NCBI GenBank assembly: GCA_001913845.2
Contig: MKGP02000003.1
Span: forward strand, 62,001 to 126,000
Length of the DNA stretch: 64,000 bases
Direction of reading: 5' to 3'
DNA from: Limnothrix sp. CACIAM 69d
GTDB taxonomy: Bacteria > Cyanobacteriota > Cyanobacteriia > CACIAM-69d
The notes beneath the pieces are model-generated. The model was given only the letters and a program-made list of their open reading frames with translations, ran no database searches and was not told the origin of the DNA. Below are positions 47,320 to 56,183 of the stretch, piece after piece; position 1 is the first letter of the stretch; the number at the start of each line of letters is the position of its first letter. Made by a program: the position numbers and the translations under genes.

Positions 47320-47506
47320 GATCTAGTTGTCCGTCATTGGAGGGTTAACCAACTCAATTTTGATTGAAATTCAAGTTTGTTTCAGGCTAGTTTCAAGTAA
47401 TTTTCAATCATTAATTCTGATTGACAATACCGATTTTGAAAAACCAAAGACCAGGGATGGTAGTCCCCAACTGGAGTTGATCAATGTTTGGTCAATCGTC
47501 AATTAG

Positions 47507-47710
47507 AAGAAGCAATTGAAAGAAGCAATTGAAAATTTAGAGCCACCTGAATCGAGAATACTGTCTCCTCTTAGAGGGTTTTTGCTAAAGAATCGGTTTG
47601 ACGATTGGAGAGTGACGAGAATGATAAAGATGAAGAGCGTGGATGTATTAGGAGATGAATGTCTAGATTTAATTAACCAACTCACGAGAAGAATTTTCCT
47701 GAAAAACTAA
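47507..47710 (+). CDS. possible small protein or gene remnant
   Basis: An open stretch of about 67 codons; the first start in frame is the TTG at 47516. The product (LKEAIENLEPPESRILSPLRG to SVDVLGDECLDLINQL) looks protein-like, but it lacks a ribosome binding site. The 5' end contains a direct repeat, AGAAGCAATTGAA, twice in a row. It lies in the 419-bp gap between the sigma-like gene and the DUF1822 gene, opposite to both. It could be a remnant of a mobile gene. Confidence 0.25.
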   Translation, partial: KKQLKEAIENLEPPESRILSPLRGFLLKNRFDDWRVTRMIKMKSVDVLGDECLDLINQLTRRIFLKN

Positions 47711-47738
47711 GTTCAAGGAAGTTTCTGCGTGAATTAGG

Positions 47739-48500
47739 CTATTCGTCGGGCGGTTGGAGCGACTTCTTAAAGCGCCTAACCGACTCGAAGAACTGATCTT
47801 TATTGCGAGTGTAGATGGAGCTGAGTGTATTGGCATTGACGGATAGTTCAATCGCCAATTTCCGCATACTCTTTCCTTGATTTTTAGCATCAATCAGTTG
47901 TTCAAGGCGGATTGACTCAAAAACCACTTTTTGTAGCAATCCGTCAGGATCTTGGACTTTGTAAAGTCGCCAAACTTCCGATGAATCTAGCTCTTCTTGG
48001 GCCATGAGTGCTGACCAAGGGTTCATATCGGCGGGTAGCTCGCCCTGCTCATCCAGGTTTTCCAGATCTACACCGATTGCAAAGGGTGTGCATACCCCGG
48101 TTAAATCTCGAACAGCTTCCTTGAAAAGGTGGTTAAGTTTGTTGTTGAGCCAAGTCATGACTTCACCCCGATCGGGATCGTACGTTTTCCTTTGGATAGC
48201 TTTGGGTAGCCAATCAAGCAGGAGAAAAACTGCTTCATCATAAAAATCCCCATATCGAGGATGATCGGAACGAACGTTTTTGGTGCTCAGAGAACGTCGA
48301 AGCCGGTTTGATTCACAAACAAGTTTCACCACCTGTTGGATCGCTTTTTTGAACTCTAGACTTTGGGGCGGTAGACTTTGGGCCCGCAGCACCAGGGTTT
48401 GGAGGGTTTGGTTTAATTGGCGATCGCGATCGGGATCGGGGGATCCTGGCGGTGGAGGCTGGAAGGTGAATCGCACCACAGACGAAGACCTAATAGACAT
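47739..48500 (-). CDS. divergent sigma-70-like factor
   Basis: 253 residues from the ATG at 48500; a TTG at 48518 is an alternative. The middle resembles region 2 of sigma-70-family factors (DFYDEAVFLLLDWLPKAIQRKTYDPDRGEVMTWLNNKLNHLFKEAV). The C-terminus resembles a region-4 helix-turn-helix (GKSMRKLAIELSVNANTLSSIYTRNKDQFFESVRRFK). Similarity is weak, so this is an ECF-like assignment by pattern only. It is the first gene of the run leading to DUF1822, TPS and CHAT, and is probably their regulator. No anti-sigma factor of known type is next to it. Confidence 0.65.
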   Translation of the reverse strand: MSIRSSSVVRFTFQPPPPGSPDPDRDRQLNQTLQTLVLRAQSLPPQSLEFKKAIQQVVKLVCESNRLRRSLSTKNVRSDHPRYGDFYDEAVFLLLDWLPKAIQRKTYDPDRGEVMTWLNNKLNHLFKEAVRDLTGVCTPFAIGVDLENLDEQGELPADMNPWSALMAQEELDSSEVWRLYKVQDPDGLLQKVVFESIRLEQLIDAKNQGKSMRKLAIELSVNANTLSSIYTRNKDQFFESVRRFKKSLQPPDE

Positions 48501-48576
48501 CGATGTTGAGGCCGGCAATCATCTTTCTATCGCAGCGGTCACCAAAATTTGTGCAAGAGCAGGGAATTTGTTGCGT

Positions 48577-49524
48577 TTAGTTTACGGCCGGGGAAGCTGG
48601 CGGGGCGATCGGGGACGGTGCATTGCTGAGCAAATCCTTGGCGGTGATGCCTTGGCCTTCGGGGCCGAAGTACCAGAGAGCGGCGGCGGCTTCCCCCTGG
48701 GTGATCGGTTTTTTGGGTTGCAGAAGGGTGGTGAACCCAAAGACCCGGCGAATGTTGGAGAGTTCGCCGTTCTCGCGATCGGCCGCGATCGCCCGGAGGG
48801 TCTGGGCATCTATCTTGGTTGCATCCAAAAATCCCCAAGCCTTTTGCACGGTTTCCACGGTGGCCGGCGGCAAGGGACGACGCAAATCGAGGGGCACTTT
48901 CCACAGCACCATGGTTTCCCGTGTGAGGGGGCCATCGGGGCTGAAGGTGGGGCTGTTGTTGCCCGTTAAGCGACTGGGGATAATGCCCGCTTCGGCCAAG
49001 CCTTGGATGGTGGAAAAGTCTGGATCCGTGGTGGGCACATCGGTGAAGAGGGGCTGGCTGGTGGCACTGGCCGATCGCACCTGCCAGGCCGGGCGGTTTT
49101 GGAACAGTTGGTTATTGGCGCTCACGAGCCAGCGGGCAAATTGCCGCCGGGTCACGATTTGGTTCGGATCCTGGAGGCCCTGGAGGCGATCGAGCTTGCG
49201 CCAATCTTGCCAATAGGGTTGCAATTCCTGAGAGAGGCTGGCGATCGGGCTGGGTTGAACGGTGGGACTCGGGCTGGGGCTGGGACTGGGGGCGATCGGG
49301 CTGGCGATCGGGTCAGGACTCGGAGCAATCAAGCTCGGACTCGGGCTGGGTTGAACGGCGGGGCTGGGACTCGCTTGCAAGGCCGGGTCGGGCGCGAGGG
49401 ATTGTTCCAAGGCTCGGCTGGCTGCACCATCGTTGGCACAGCCGCCCAAACCCAAGGGCAATAAGCCGCACAGCAACCCCAAAATGCCCGCCATGCCGAA
49501 TCTCGACTTGGCCGATCCTGACAT
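48577..49524 (-). CDS. SLH-domain lipoprotein
   Basis: About 315 residues from the ATG at 49524 (MSGSAKSRFGMAGILG), chosen because it gives basic residues before the hydrophobic core. A lipobox LGLGGC follows. Next is a Pro/Ser linker of about 70 residues (SPSPAVQPSPSPS), then SLH-like segments (IVTRRQFARWLVSANNQLF, ATSQPLFTDVPTTDPDFSTIQGLAEAGIIPSRL, KPITQGEAAAALWYFG). SLH domains bind cell-wall-linked polymers. The gene lies 70 bp after aroC on the same strand. A much longer reading frame upstream overlaps aroC and is not credible. Confidence 0.8.
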   Translation of the reverse strand: MSGSAKSRFGMAGILGLLCGLLPLGLGGCANDGAASRALEQSLAPDPALQASPSPAVQPSPSPSLIAPSPDPIASPIAPSPSPSPSPTVQPSPIASLSQELQPYWQDWRKLDRLQGLQDPNQIVTRRQFARWLVSANNQLFQNRPAWQVRSASATSQPLFTDVPTTDPDFSTIQGLAEAGIIPSRLTGNNSPTFSPDGPLTRETMVLWKVPLDLRRPLPPATVETVQKAWGFLDATKIDAQTLRAIAADRENGELSNIRRVFGFTTLLQPKKPITQGEAAAALWYFGPEGQGITAKDLLSNAPSPIAPPASPAVN

Positions 49525-49594
49525 CCTCAATCTCGACATACCCGATCTCGACTTGGCTGATCTCGATTTGGCTGATCTGAACGCAATCTCTACG

Positions 49595-50695
49595 CTATGC
49601 CAAATCTTCGAGGGTGTGGCATTGGGCCCGATCGCGCAGCAAATGATCACAAACCACCAAGGCCACCATCGCCTCCACCATCGGCACGGCCCGGGGCAAC
49701 ACACAGGGATCGTGGCGACCCTTGCCCGCCAGCACCTTGGCTTCCCCGGTTTGATCGACGGTGTTTTGGGCCTTGCGGATCGTGGCCGTGGGTTTGAAGG
49801 CAATGCGGATCACGACGGGTTCGCCGTTGCTGATGCCGCCTTGAACTCCGCCCGATCGATTGGTGGTCGTCCGCAGTTTGCCCGTTTCGTCCGTGTAAAA
49901 CTCGTCGTTGTGTTCGCTGCCCTTCAGCAACGTGCCCGCAAAGCCCGATCCCACCTCGAACCCTTTGGTGGCAGGCAACGACATCACTGCTTTGGCCAAG
50001 TCCGCTTCCAGGCGATCGAACACAGGCGATCCCAAGCCCATCGGCAAATTCCGCACGACGCATTCCACCACGCCGCCGACGGAATCGCCCTCATCGCGAA
50101 TCGACTCAATCAGGGCGATCGCCCGTGCCGCAAAATCCCCATCGGGCGATCGCAGAATGTTGCTTTCCACCTGCTCCGTCGTCACGGCCAATGGATCGAT
50201 CGCCGCTTCGAGATCCTTAATCCGCTTCACGTAGCCGACAATTTCGATGTTGCCAAATGCCCGCAGGATCTTTTTGGCGATCGCCCCGGCGGCCACCCGC
50301 CCGATCGTTTCCCGCGCGGACGATCGCCCGCCCCCTTGCCAATTACGAAACCCATATTTCGCGTCATAGGTTGCATCGGCGTGGGACGGGCGATAGGTCT
50401 TGGCCATCTCGTCGTAGTCCTGGGGCCGGGTGTCCTTATTGCGCACCAAAATCGCGATCGGGGTACCCAGGGTTTTGCCCTCAAACACGCCCGAAAGGAT
50501 TTCGCACTGGTCGGTTTCTTTGCGCGGCGTGGTGATTTTGCTTTGGCCGGGCCGGCGGCGATCGAGTTCCACTTGAATTTCTTCGGCCGTTAGGGGCAAC
50601 CGGGGCGGGCAACCATCGATCACAACGCCAACCCCACCACCGTGGGATTCGCCAAAGGTGGTGATCCGAAACAGATGTCCAAACGTGTTGCCCAT
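49595..50695 (-). CDS. aroC: chorismate synthase
   Basis: 366 residues. Signatures: [65 protein letters not shown] and [22 protein letters not shown]. It needs reduced FMN and makes chorismate from EPSP, at the end of the shikimate pathway; chorismate then feeds aromatic amino acids and, via menF, phylloquinone. ATG at 50695. Length is normal. Confidence 0.97.
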   Translation of the reverse strand: MGNTFGHLFRITTFGESHGGGVGVVIDGCPPRLPLTAEEIQVELDRRRPGQSKITTPRKETDQCEILSGVFEGKTLGTPIAILVRNKDTRPQDYDEMAKTYRPSHADATYDAKYGFRNWQGGGRSSARETIGRVAAGAIAKKILRAFGNIEIVGYVKRIKDLEAAIDPLAVTTEQVESNILRSPDGDFAARAIALIESIRDEGDSVGGVVECVVRNLPMGLGSPVFDRLEADLAKAVMSLPATKGFEVGSGFAGTLLKGSEHNDEFYTDETGKLRTTTNRSGGVQGGISNGEPVVIRIAFKPTATIRKAQNTVDQTGEAKVLAGKGRHDPCVLPRAVPMVEAMVALVVCDHLLRDRAQCHTLEDLA

Positions 50696-50863
50696 GGTGA
50701 CTTTGTGTGGTGCGGCGGTGCGATCGGCCTGTGAAGCGGCGCTGATTAGTCGAATTTGTATCCTATCACCCGCCTCCGCGTTCCCAGACTGTGGGCCGGA
50801 GAGGATAGACCTCTTGCACGAATTAACCCTCTCTGATCAAGATGGGCTAATTAACGATCACTT

Positions 50864-50949
50864 CGTAGGTTGGGTTGAAGTACGAAACCCAACAGCAGCA
50901 AGACTTGCAGTGATCGAGTTGGGTTTCGCAAAGCTCAACCCAACCTACG
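50864..50949. repeat. 86-bp GTAGGTTGGGTT hairpin repeat
   Basis: Inverted ends CGTAGGTTGGGTTGA (50864-50878) and TCAACCCAACCTACG (50935-50949) match perfectly. A second nested pair (CGAAACCCAAC and GTTGGGTTTCG) extends the hairpin. This kind of repeat is widespread in cyanobacteria and other bacteria. It sits in the spacer upstream of aroC. Confidence 0.75.
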
Positions 50950-50967
50950 GAACTAGCTGGTGAGACC

Positions 50968-51055
50968 CATCGATCGGCACAGACAAGGGGCCTCATCGAT
51001 CGGCACAGACAAGAAGCCCCATCGATCGGCACAGACAAGGGGCTTAAGCCCCTTG
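50968..51055. repeat. three 26-bp tandem repeats ending in a palindrome
   Basis: CATCGATCGGCACAGACAAG begins at 50968, 50994 and 51020, a regular 26-bp period. The last unit runs into the palindrome CAAGGGGCTTAAGCCCCTTG (51036-51055), found also in the spacers at 14896, 25282 and (with one change) 60861. It lies just downstream of the alpha/beta hydrolase stop and could work as a terminator. Confidence 0.75.
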
Positions 51056-51075
51056 CCCCCCCACGACAACTCCCA

Positions 51076-51948
51076 TTACTTGGGTGAATCGAGTGGCCCA
51101 AAACCCTGTTCCTGAAGCCAGCGATCGATATCTGCCAAAACCCGATCGGGAATTTCCCAAGGAAACAGGTGTGCCACGCCGTCATAACAGTTCCATTGGC
51201 TGTGGGGTAAGCCGGTGGCGGTTTCCAGGCTCGCGATCGGGGTGATGTGGCGATCGCCCGCTCCGGCCATCACCAGTGCGGGACAGCGAATTTTGGCCAA
51301 ATCCGCCCGGCGATCATAGCCAGCCTGAAGCGCCTGACGCAGCGATCGGGTGGCCGCTGCTGAGGTTTGCAACACATCCCACACCGCCGATTCAGCTAAG
51401 TAGCGATAGGTTTCGGGGGTGTGGCGCTGAATTAGGTAGCGCAGGAGCGATCGCTCGCCAAATTGCCGAATATTCCAAGCCCAACCGGGCCATACCCCAT
51501 TCAACAGCGCTGCAATCAGGGTGTAGGCCAAGTCCCATCGTCGGCTGGGCATGGGGGCGCTGCGGGGGCGGGCCGCCGTGGCGATCAGAATCAGCCCTTG
51601 CACTCGATCGGGATGTCGCAGGGCCAACTCCAGGGCCAAAATTCCCCCCAAAGACCAACCTAAGACAAGGGCTTGGTCAATTTGGAGTCGATCGAGCAGG
51701 GCAACCAAATCCGCAATGTGGGCTTCCATGGCAAAGTCACCCCCCGATCGACTGCGGCCATATCCCCGCAAATCCGGCGCGATCGTCCAGAATCGATCGG
51801 CCCAATGGCGCGTAAACACTCGCATACTGCGCCCAGAGCCGGGGTGACCATGCAAACACAACAGCGGCAGCCCCCGGCCGCGGGTTTCCACATGGAGCGC
51901 TTGCGGGATGGCTTGAGGAATTGCTGGGGCCTGTTCAGAAGCAGCCAA
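51076..51948 (-). CDS. alpha/beta-fold hydrolase
   Basis: 290 residues from a TTG start at 51948; no ATG is available upstream in frame. The nucleophile elbow is GWSLGG (Ser near residue 98), the oxyanion loop LHGHPGSGRS, a likely acid in GAGDRHITPI and the histidine in DGVAHLFPWE. This is a complete catalytic triad of the esterase/lipase or peptidase type. The substrate cannot be told. No operon partner. Confidence 0.85.
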   Translation of the reverse strand: MAASEQAPAIPQAIPQALHVETRGRGLPLLCLHGHPGSGRSMRVFTRHWADRFWTIAPDLRGYGRSRSGGDFAMEAHIADLVALLDRLQIDQALVLGWSLGGILALELALRHPDRVQGLILIATAARPRSAPMPSRRWDLAYTLIAALLNGVWPGWAWNIRQFGERSLLRYLIQRHTPETYRYLAESAVWDVLQTSAAATRSLRQALQAGYDRRADLAKIRCPALVMAGAGDRHITPIASLETATGLPHSQWNCYDGVAHLFPWEIPDRVLADIDRWLQEQGFGPLDSPK

Positions 51949-51995
51949 CGGTTGATCAACCTCATTACCATAGGAACATCGATATTATGATTCGT

Positions 51996-52041
51996 AGTTC
52001 GATGGCCGAGTTCGATGGCCGAGTTCGATCGTCTAGTTCGG
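51996..52041. repeat. 13-bp degenerate tandem repeat
   Basis: AGTTCGATGGCCG starts at 51996 and 52009, with degenerate units at 52022 and 52035, a strict 13-bp period. It lies in the divergent spacer between the hydrolase and the 2TM protein gene, where it could space or bind a regulator. Confidence 0.6.
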
Positions 52042-52149
52042 TTGAAATCGCCGAATGAGATTGCTGAAGTTTTGGATCGCCGAGTTCATCGCCCGATCGC
52101 AGGTAGCCCCGCCTGATAAACAACGGCCAAGACCAGATATAACCCACCT

Positions 52150-52665
52150 ATGACTAACGCTGATCGATCGCCCTTAGCCAATCCTGATGCACGCGGTTCC
52201 GACTCCCGCTTCATTGATGTGCCCACCCGCGATAATTACGATCGGGATGCGGTTCAGGAAATTTTGCAACTCGCGATCGCCCGTCGCCAGGATATTGAGC
52301 AATATTCCCGCAGTCAGCTTCTGGAATTGGCCGATGAAATCGGGATCGATCGCACTGATTTGTACGCAGCCGAACAGCGTTGGTTGGCTCAAAATGGGGA
52401 TCGATCGCAACGCCAACAATTCGTAGCCGCCCAACGGCAGCGCTTAAAACTAAACCTGGGTAAATTTGGCATTGTCAACGGTTTTTTATTACTGATTGAC
52501 TTGGTTTCCTCGGGTCATTTGGGCTGGTCGCTCACCTTGGGTTTGGGGTGGGGAATGTTCATTGCCCTGGATGCCTGGAAGTCTTTGCAACCGGATACGG
52601 AAGACTTTGAAAAACGATTCCAAAAATGGCAACTTCAGCAAAAAACTGTGGATGATTGGGATTAA
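52150..52665 (+). CDS. 2TM-domain protein
   Basis: 171 residues. An N-terminal helical part (DRDAVQEILQLAIARRQDIEQYSRSQLLELADEIGI) is followed by two membrane helices (FGIVNGFLLLIDLVSS, WSLTLGLGWGMFIALDAW) and a short charged tail. This matches the 2TM family (PF13239). Function is unknown; it is likely an inner-membrane protein. Start is the ATG at 52150. Confidence 0.8.
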   Translation: MTNADRSPLANPDARGSDSRFIDVPTRDNYDRDAVQEILQLAIARRQDIEQYSRSQLLELADEIGIDRTDLYAAEQRWLAQNGDRSQRQQFVAAQRQRLKLNLGKFGIVNGFLLLIDLVSSGHLGWSLTLGLGWGMFIALDAWKSLQPDTEDFEKRFQKWQLQQKTVDDWD

Positions 52666-52737
52666 AGCAACTCCCAATTCTGGCTGAATTCTGGCTGAGT
52701 CTTGGATCATATCGAAGCTACTGAACCTGAGTCTTAA

Positions 52738-53577
52738 CTAAGCGGTAACCACCTGAATTGGCCCCTCGATCGCACTGTTGAAAAACTGGCGCACGTAGGG
52801 ATTATCAGTGGTGTCAATTTCCTGGATTTTTCCCTGCCAACGAATGCGCCCATCGTACAAAAACACCACCCGATCGGCTGTGCGGCGAATAGTGCTGTCC
52901 TGGTGGGTCACGACCACATAGGTTGAGCAAAAATTGACCTTTTGGCTCAGTTCCCGCATCAGATCTTCCACAATTGTGGAGGCGATCGGGTCAAGGCCAG
53001 CCGTTGGCTCGTCATAGAGCAACACTTCGGGAGTGGGTGTGCCGTCGGGAGCAGGATTTTCAATAATGGCGCGGGCAAAACTGACCCGTTTTTTCATGCC
53101 GCCCGACAACTCCGCCGGGTAGCGATCGGCAATGGCCGGCAACCCCACTCGCTCCAGGGCGCGATCGACTAATTTTTGAACTTCATTCGGGGGCAACTGG
53201 CCCGCCTCCAGCAAGGAAAATCCCACATTTTCGCCCACCGTCAAGGAATCAAACAGGGCGGCTTGCTGAAACACCAACTTGATTTCTACCCCCTCCGGTT
53301 CGTGGCTGTCGCCTAGCAGGCCTTGGCGGGGTTCTCCTAACAAATAAACCTCCCCTTCGTCGGGTTCCAATAGGCCGCTAATCACCCGTAGGATGGTTGA
53401 TTTTCCTGTGCCGGAGGGGCCAATAATTGCGATCGCCTCGTTGGGATAAATGGCGAAATCTACCCGATCGAGAATTTTGCGATCGCCCAGCGTTTTGCTG
53501 ACCCCGCGCAGTTCCACCAAGGGGCGATCAAGGGGCAGCGGGTTCGCCGATCCGCCACAAACCAGGGATTGAGACAT
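52738..53577 (-). CDS. ABC transporter ATP-binding protein, MlaF-like
   Basis: 279 residues from the ATG at 53577 (MSQSLVCGG); a longer frame upstream lacks conserved sequence. Walker A GPSGTGKST, Q-loop LVFQQAALFDSLTVGENVGF, signature LSGGMKKRVSFARAI, Walker B VLLYDEPTAGLDP and H-loop VVVTHQ are all present. The QQAALFDSLTVGENV segment and LSGGMKKR are typical of the MlaF/TGD3 group, which powers lipid transport across the envelope. The permease and MCE genes are not nearby. Confidence 0.88.
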   Translation of the reverse strand: MSQSLVCGGSANPLPLDRPLVELRGVSKTLGDRKILDRVDFAIYPNEAIAIIGPSGTGKSTILRVISGLLEPDEGEVYLLGEPRQGLLGDSHEPEGVEIKLVFQQAALFDSLTVGENVGFSLLEAGQLPPNEVQKLVDRALERVGLPAIADRYPAELSGGMKKRVSFARAIIENPAPDGTPTPEVLLYDEPTAGLDPIASTIVEDLMRELSQKVNFCSTYVVVTHQDSTIRRTADRVVFLYDGRIRWQGKIQEIDTTDNPYVRQFFNSAIEGPIQVVTA

Positions 53578-53937
53578 GGCTGGAATGATTGGATGATTGC
53601 TTGCTGTTTTGGATCCGATCGCGGCAAATGTGGCAATTGATGGGTTGCGGCCAATGGGTTGCGATCGATCGGTTGAACTGGTCTCGCAGCACGAATTAGA
53701 CCGACTGACCAGCAGCCAGCATTCCCAGCCATGCCAACCCACCGAGCGGGCTACTCATCCCGGGATCCAATCCGCAACGCGCTATCCTCATGGAAATTAC
53801 GACGGTTGGAAACGGTTGATTCCGTTGCTCGCCATTTTAGCCCGCCCGTTTGCGGATCCAGGCTGGGGCGATCGGGATTCAGGATCAGCGGATTAATCAC
53901 CGGCTCAATCAACGCCAACAACGGGGATCCATGGGTG

Positions 53938-54085
53938 TTAGGGCATGTCGTCAAATCGTCTAAAACCTTGATTCCGCCGTTGGCAGATCGTGGGGGACAA
54001 GGGGCTTGAGCATCTTGTCACAACGACTGGGATATGGAAAATCAATCGTTTCCACCTGATCCTAGGAAATGACGACAGGCCCTAA
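53938..54085. repeat. 148-bp MITE-like element, family B, copy 1
   Basis: Ends TTAGGGCATGTCGTCAAAT (53938-53956) and AAATGACGACAGGCCCTAA (54067-54085) are inverted repeats with 17 of 19 matches. A second element with the same ends lies at 61864-62055. It fills part of the 703-bp spacer between the MlaF-like and YvcK genes, which otherwise shows no gene. Confidence 0.7.
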
Positions 54086-54280
54086 GCCTACGTCCTTGAA
54101 GACGTTCTTGAATACGTGCTTGAAGGAGACGGTAGCCATTGGCCAGAACCCGATCCCCCACCAATGGTTTAATTTCCCTGCATCCCGGTAGCTGCTGCCG
54201 TTGCCGCCGTTGTGGCCCCAGTGCTTGTTGTTGATTCTGCTTGCCTTGGCTTCGTTTGTCCGTTTTTCCCCACCTTTCCC

Positions 54281-55675
54281 TTGAAGAATCGACTGTCCTA
54301 CTCAACCGTTCACTGGCTCAGCAACCTACCGCGAGCCATTTTGCAGCGCCGCGCCCCCAAACGGGTTAACCAATGGGTGAAATGGCTTGCACCGGGTCTG
54401 TTGGTCAAGCGCTGGCTGCTGACCAGTGCGAGCGGGGCGGTGTTGGTGTGGTTTGGGGCGGCCATTTGGACAAAGCAAACCCCGGTGTTTTACACCACTC
54501 AGTTTCTGCAAGAGTTTGTGGGGCGCTTGGCCACCCTAATTCCCAACAATGTTTCTGGGCCGCTGGTGTTGGCGGGGGGGTTGGGGTTGGTGTTGTGGGG
54601 ACAAACACGCACCCTGGGCACGATCGCGGAAGTGCTGATGCCCGATGGGGATGAGGAGCTGATTGATCGTCTCTTGACCCATCGGCGGCTGAATCGGGGG
54701 CCGCGCATTGTGGCGATCGGGGGCGGCACGGGCCTTTCCACCCTGTTGCGAGGCCTGAAGCAATACAGCGCCAATATCACGGCCATTGTGACGGTGGCGG
54801 ATGATGGCGGCTCTTCAGGACGGCTGCGACGCGATTTTGGGGTGCTGCCACCGGGGGATATTCGCAATTGCTTGGCGGCCCTGTCGGCGGAAGAGCGGTT
54901 GATGACGGCTTTGTTTCAATATCGCTTCACCACCGGCAGCGGGCTGGCGGGCCACAGCTTTGGCAATTTGTTTTTGACGGCCATGAGCGACATCACGGGA
55001 GACTTGGAACAGGCGATCGATGCCAGTTCCCAAGTCTTGGCGGTGCAGGGGCGGGTGCTGCCGGCCACGCTGGAGGATGTGGTGCTCTGGGCCGAACTAA
55101 CCGATGGCCGCTACGTGGAGGGCGAGTCGAACATCAGCGAGGCCCATGGGCAAATTGCCCGCATTGGTTGTTCGCCGTCCAATCCTCGGGCAGTGCCTCG
55201 GGCGATCGAGGCGATCGAGTCGGCGGACTACATCATCATCGGCCCGGGCAGTCTGTATACGAGCGTAATCCCCAATCTGTTGGTTCCGGAAATTACGGAG
55301 GCGATCGCCCGTTGTCCGGCTCCTCGGATCTATGTGTGCAACGTGATGAGCCAACCGGGAGAAACGGAGGGCTACACCGTTTCGGATCACATTCGGGCGA
55401 TCGACCAGGCCTGTGGTCAAAAGTTGTTTGATGCCGTGTTGGTGCAAAAAAATCCCCCCTCCCCCAAAACCCTCGATCGCTATGCCCGCGAACATAGCCA
55501 CCCGATTCAGCTCGATCGGGAAGCAGTGGCCCGTCTGGGTCGTCGGATTGTGATCGCCAACGTCATTGACGAAGATCCCCACACGGGCCTGATTCGCCAC
55601 CATTCGGGCAAGTTAGCCCGCGTGTTGCTCCGGTGGTTCGATCGCGCTGCTGCCCACAATCTCGAGAATTCCTAG
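54281..55675 (+). CDS. YvcK/CofD-family protein
   Basis: 464 residues from a TTG at 54281; the frame is open to a GTG at 54212, and the shorter start gives the usual cyanobacterial N-terminus (about 28 residues before [11 protein letters not shown]). Two membrane helices ([32 protein letters not shown]) precede the CofD/YvcK domain: [69 protein letters not shown]. Bacillus YvcK acts in gluconeogenic growth and cell shape and binds UDP-sugars. The membrane-anchored form is typical of cyanobacteria. Confidence 0.88.
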   Translation: MKNRLSYSTVHWLSNLPRAILQRRAPKRVNQWVKWLAPGLLVKRWLLTSASGAVLVWFGAAIWTKQTPVFYTTQFLQEFVGRLATLIPNNVSGPLVLAGGLGLVLWGQTRTLGTIAEVLMPDGDEELIDRLLTHRRLNRGPRIVAIGGGTGLSTLLRGLKQYSANITAIVTVADDGGSSGRLRRDFGVLPPGDIRNCLAALSAEERLMTALFQYRFTTGSGLAGHSFGNLFLTAMSDITGDLEQAIDASSQVLAVQGRVLPATLEDVVLWAELTDGRYVEGESNISEAHGQIARIGCSPSNPRAVPRAIEAIESADYIIIGPGSLYTSVIPNLLVPEITEAIARCPAPRIYVCNVMSQPGETEGYTVSDHIRAIDQACGQKLFDAVLVQKNPPSPKTLDRYAREHSHPIQLDREAVARLGRRIVIANVIDEDPHTGLIRHHSGKLARVLLRWFDRAAAHNLENS

Positions 55676-56183
55676 GGCCAATTGCGCCGTTACCCCAGGG
55701 CCAAGATCGCTGATGGGCTGGATTGGGGTGAGCGGCGCGAAGGAGTCGATCGCTTGAAACGGTTCGATCGGCTCCATATCCAATCAGAATTCATGCCCTG
55801 GAACCTGCTGCACCTGTTGGTGAGGGACTTGCTGTTGTGGGGGGTGTTTTGTAATTTTGAATGATTAATTTCAGTAATTTCACGTAGAATTGATGTCACA
55901 CTATTGAGATCTAAAATCAATAATATTTTGTCTTTGTTCTGCCTTAGATCGATCTAGAATTCGCTAGAATGACGATCAAAACTGATTCATCGCCGCTTAA
56001 TTATCTTTTCATAAATCAGATTGAGAATCATTATCTTTTTGATGAATGCGAAGGGATTTGGCTCTGGGCTGGCGACCTTGGAAGGGCAGTGATTTTGAGG
56101 AATTGCTGCCAGCTTTTGATGGTTAAAGGCTAAGGATGAATTCAGTTTGCAATGGACTCAGATTTTTCGTGTGAGGTTTGCCT
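55676..56183. other. 508-bp spacer upstream of the iron porin
   Basis: AT-rich, without a supported gene (a 60-codon frame at 55682 is unconvincing). It holds the Fur-box candidate and possible -10 hexamers (TAGAAT near 55950-55970). The 5' untranslated region of the porin mRNA is probably long. Confidence 0.45.
56017..56035. promoter_or_regulatory. candidate Fur box upstream of the iron porin
   Basis: CAGATTGAGAATCATTATC matches the 19-bp Fur consensus GATAATGATAATCATTATC at 15 positions, including 12 of the last 13. It lies about 150 bp before the start of a gene for an iron-uptake porin, so iron-dependent repression is a consistent reading. No experimental support in the sequence itself. 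Confidence 0.55.

Noticed and set aside
40363-48500. CRISPR type III-E (Craspase) system
   Set aside because: CHAT and a sigma-like factor are present, but there is no gRAMP, no Csx30-like gene and no CRISPR array, and the protease carries an export signal.
49525-49803. N-terminal extension of the SLH lipoprotein to 49803
   Set aside because: It overlaps aroC and encodes Trp/Cys-rich nonsense; the lipobox needs a start near 49524.
49433-50593. 386-codon plus-strand reading frame with pentapeptide-like NLDLADPDILNLDIPDLDLAD
   Set aside because: It is antisense to aroC, whose protein is unmistakable; the Asp/Leu pattern comes from short DNA repeats in the aroC-SLH spacer.
50968-51040. possible CRISPR array
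   Set aside because: Units follow each other every 26 bp without spacers, and no cas gene is present.
53578-53742. N-terminal extension of the MlaF-like ATPase
   Set aside because: The extra 55 residues have no conserved sequence; the ABC domain starts normally from 53577.
55682-55864. 60-codon frame after the YvcK gene
   Set aside because: No ribosome binding site, no family likeness and Arg/Asp patterns typical of HIP1-driven open frames.
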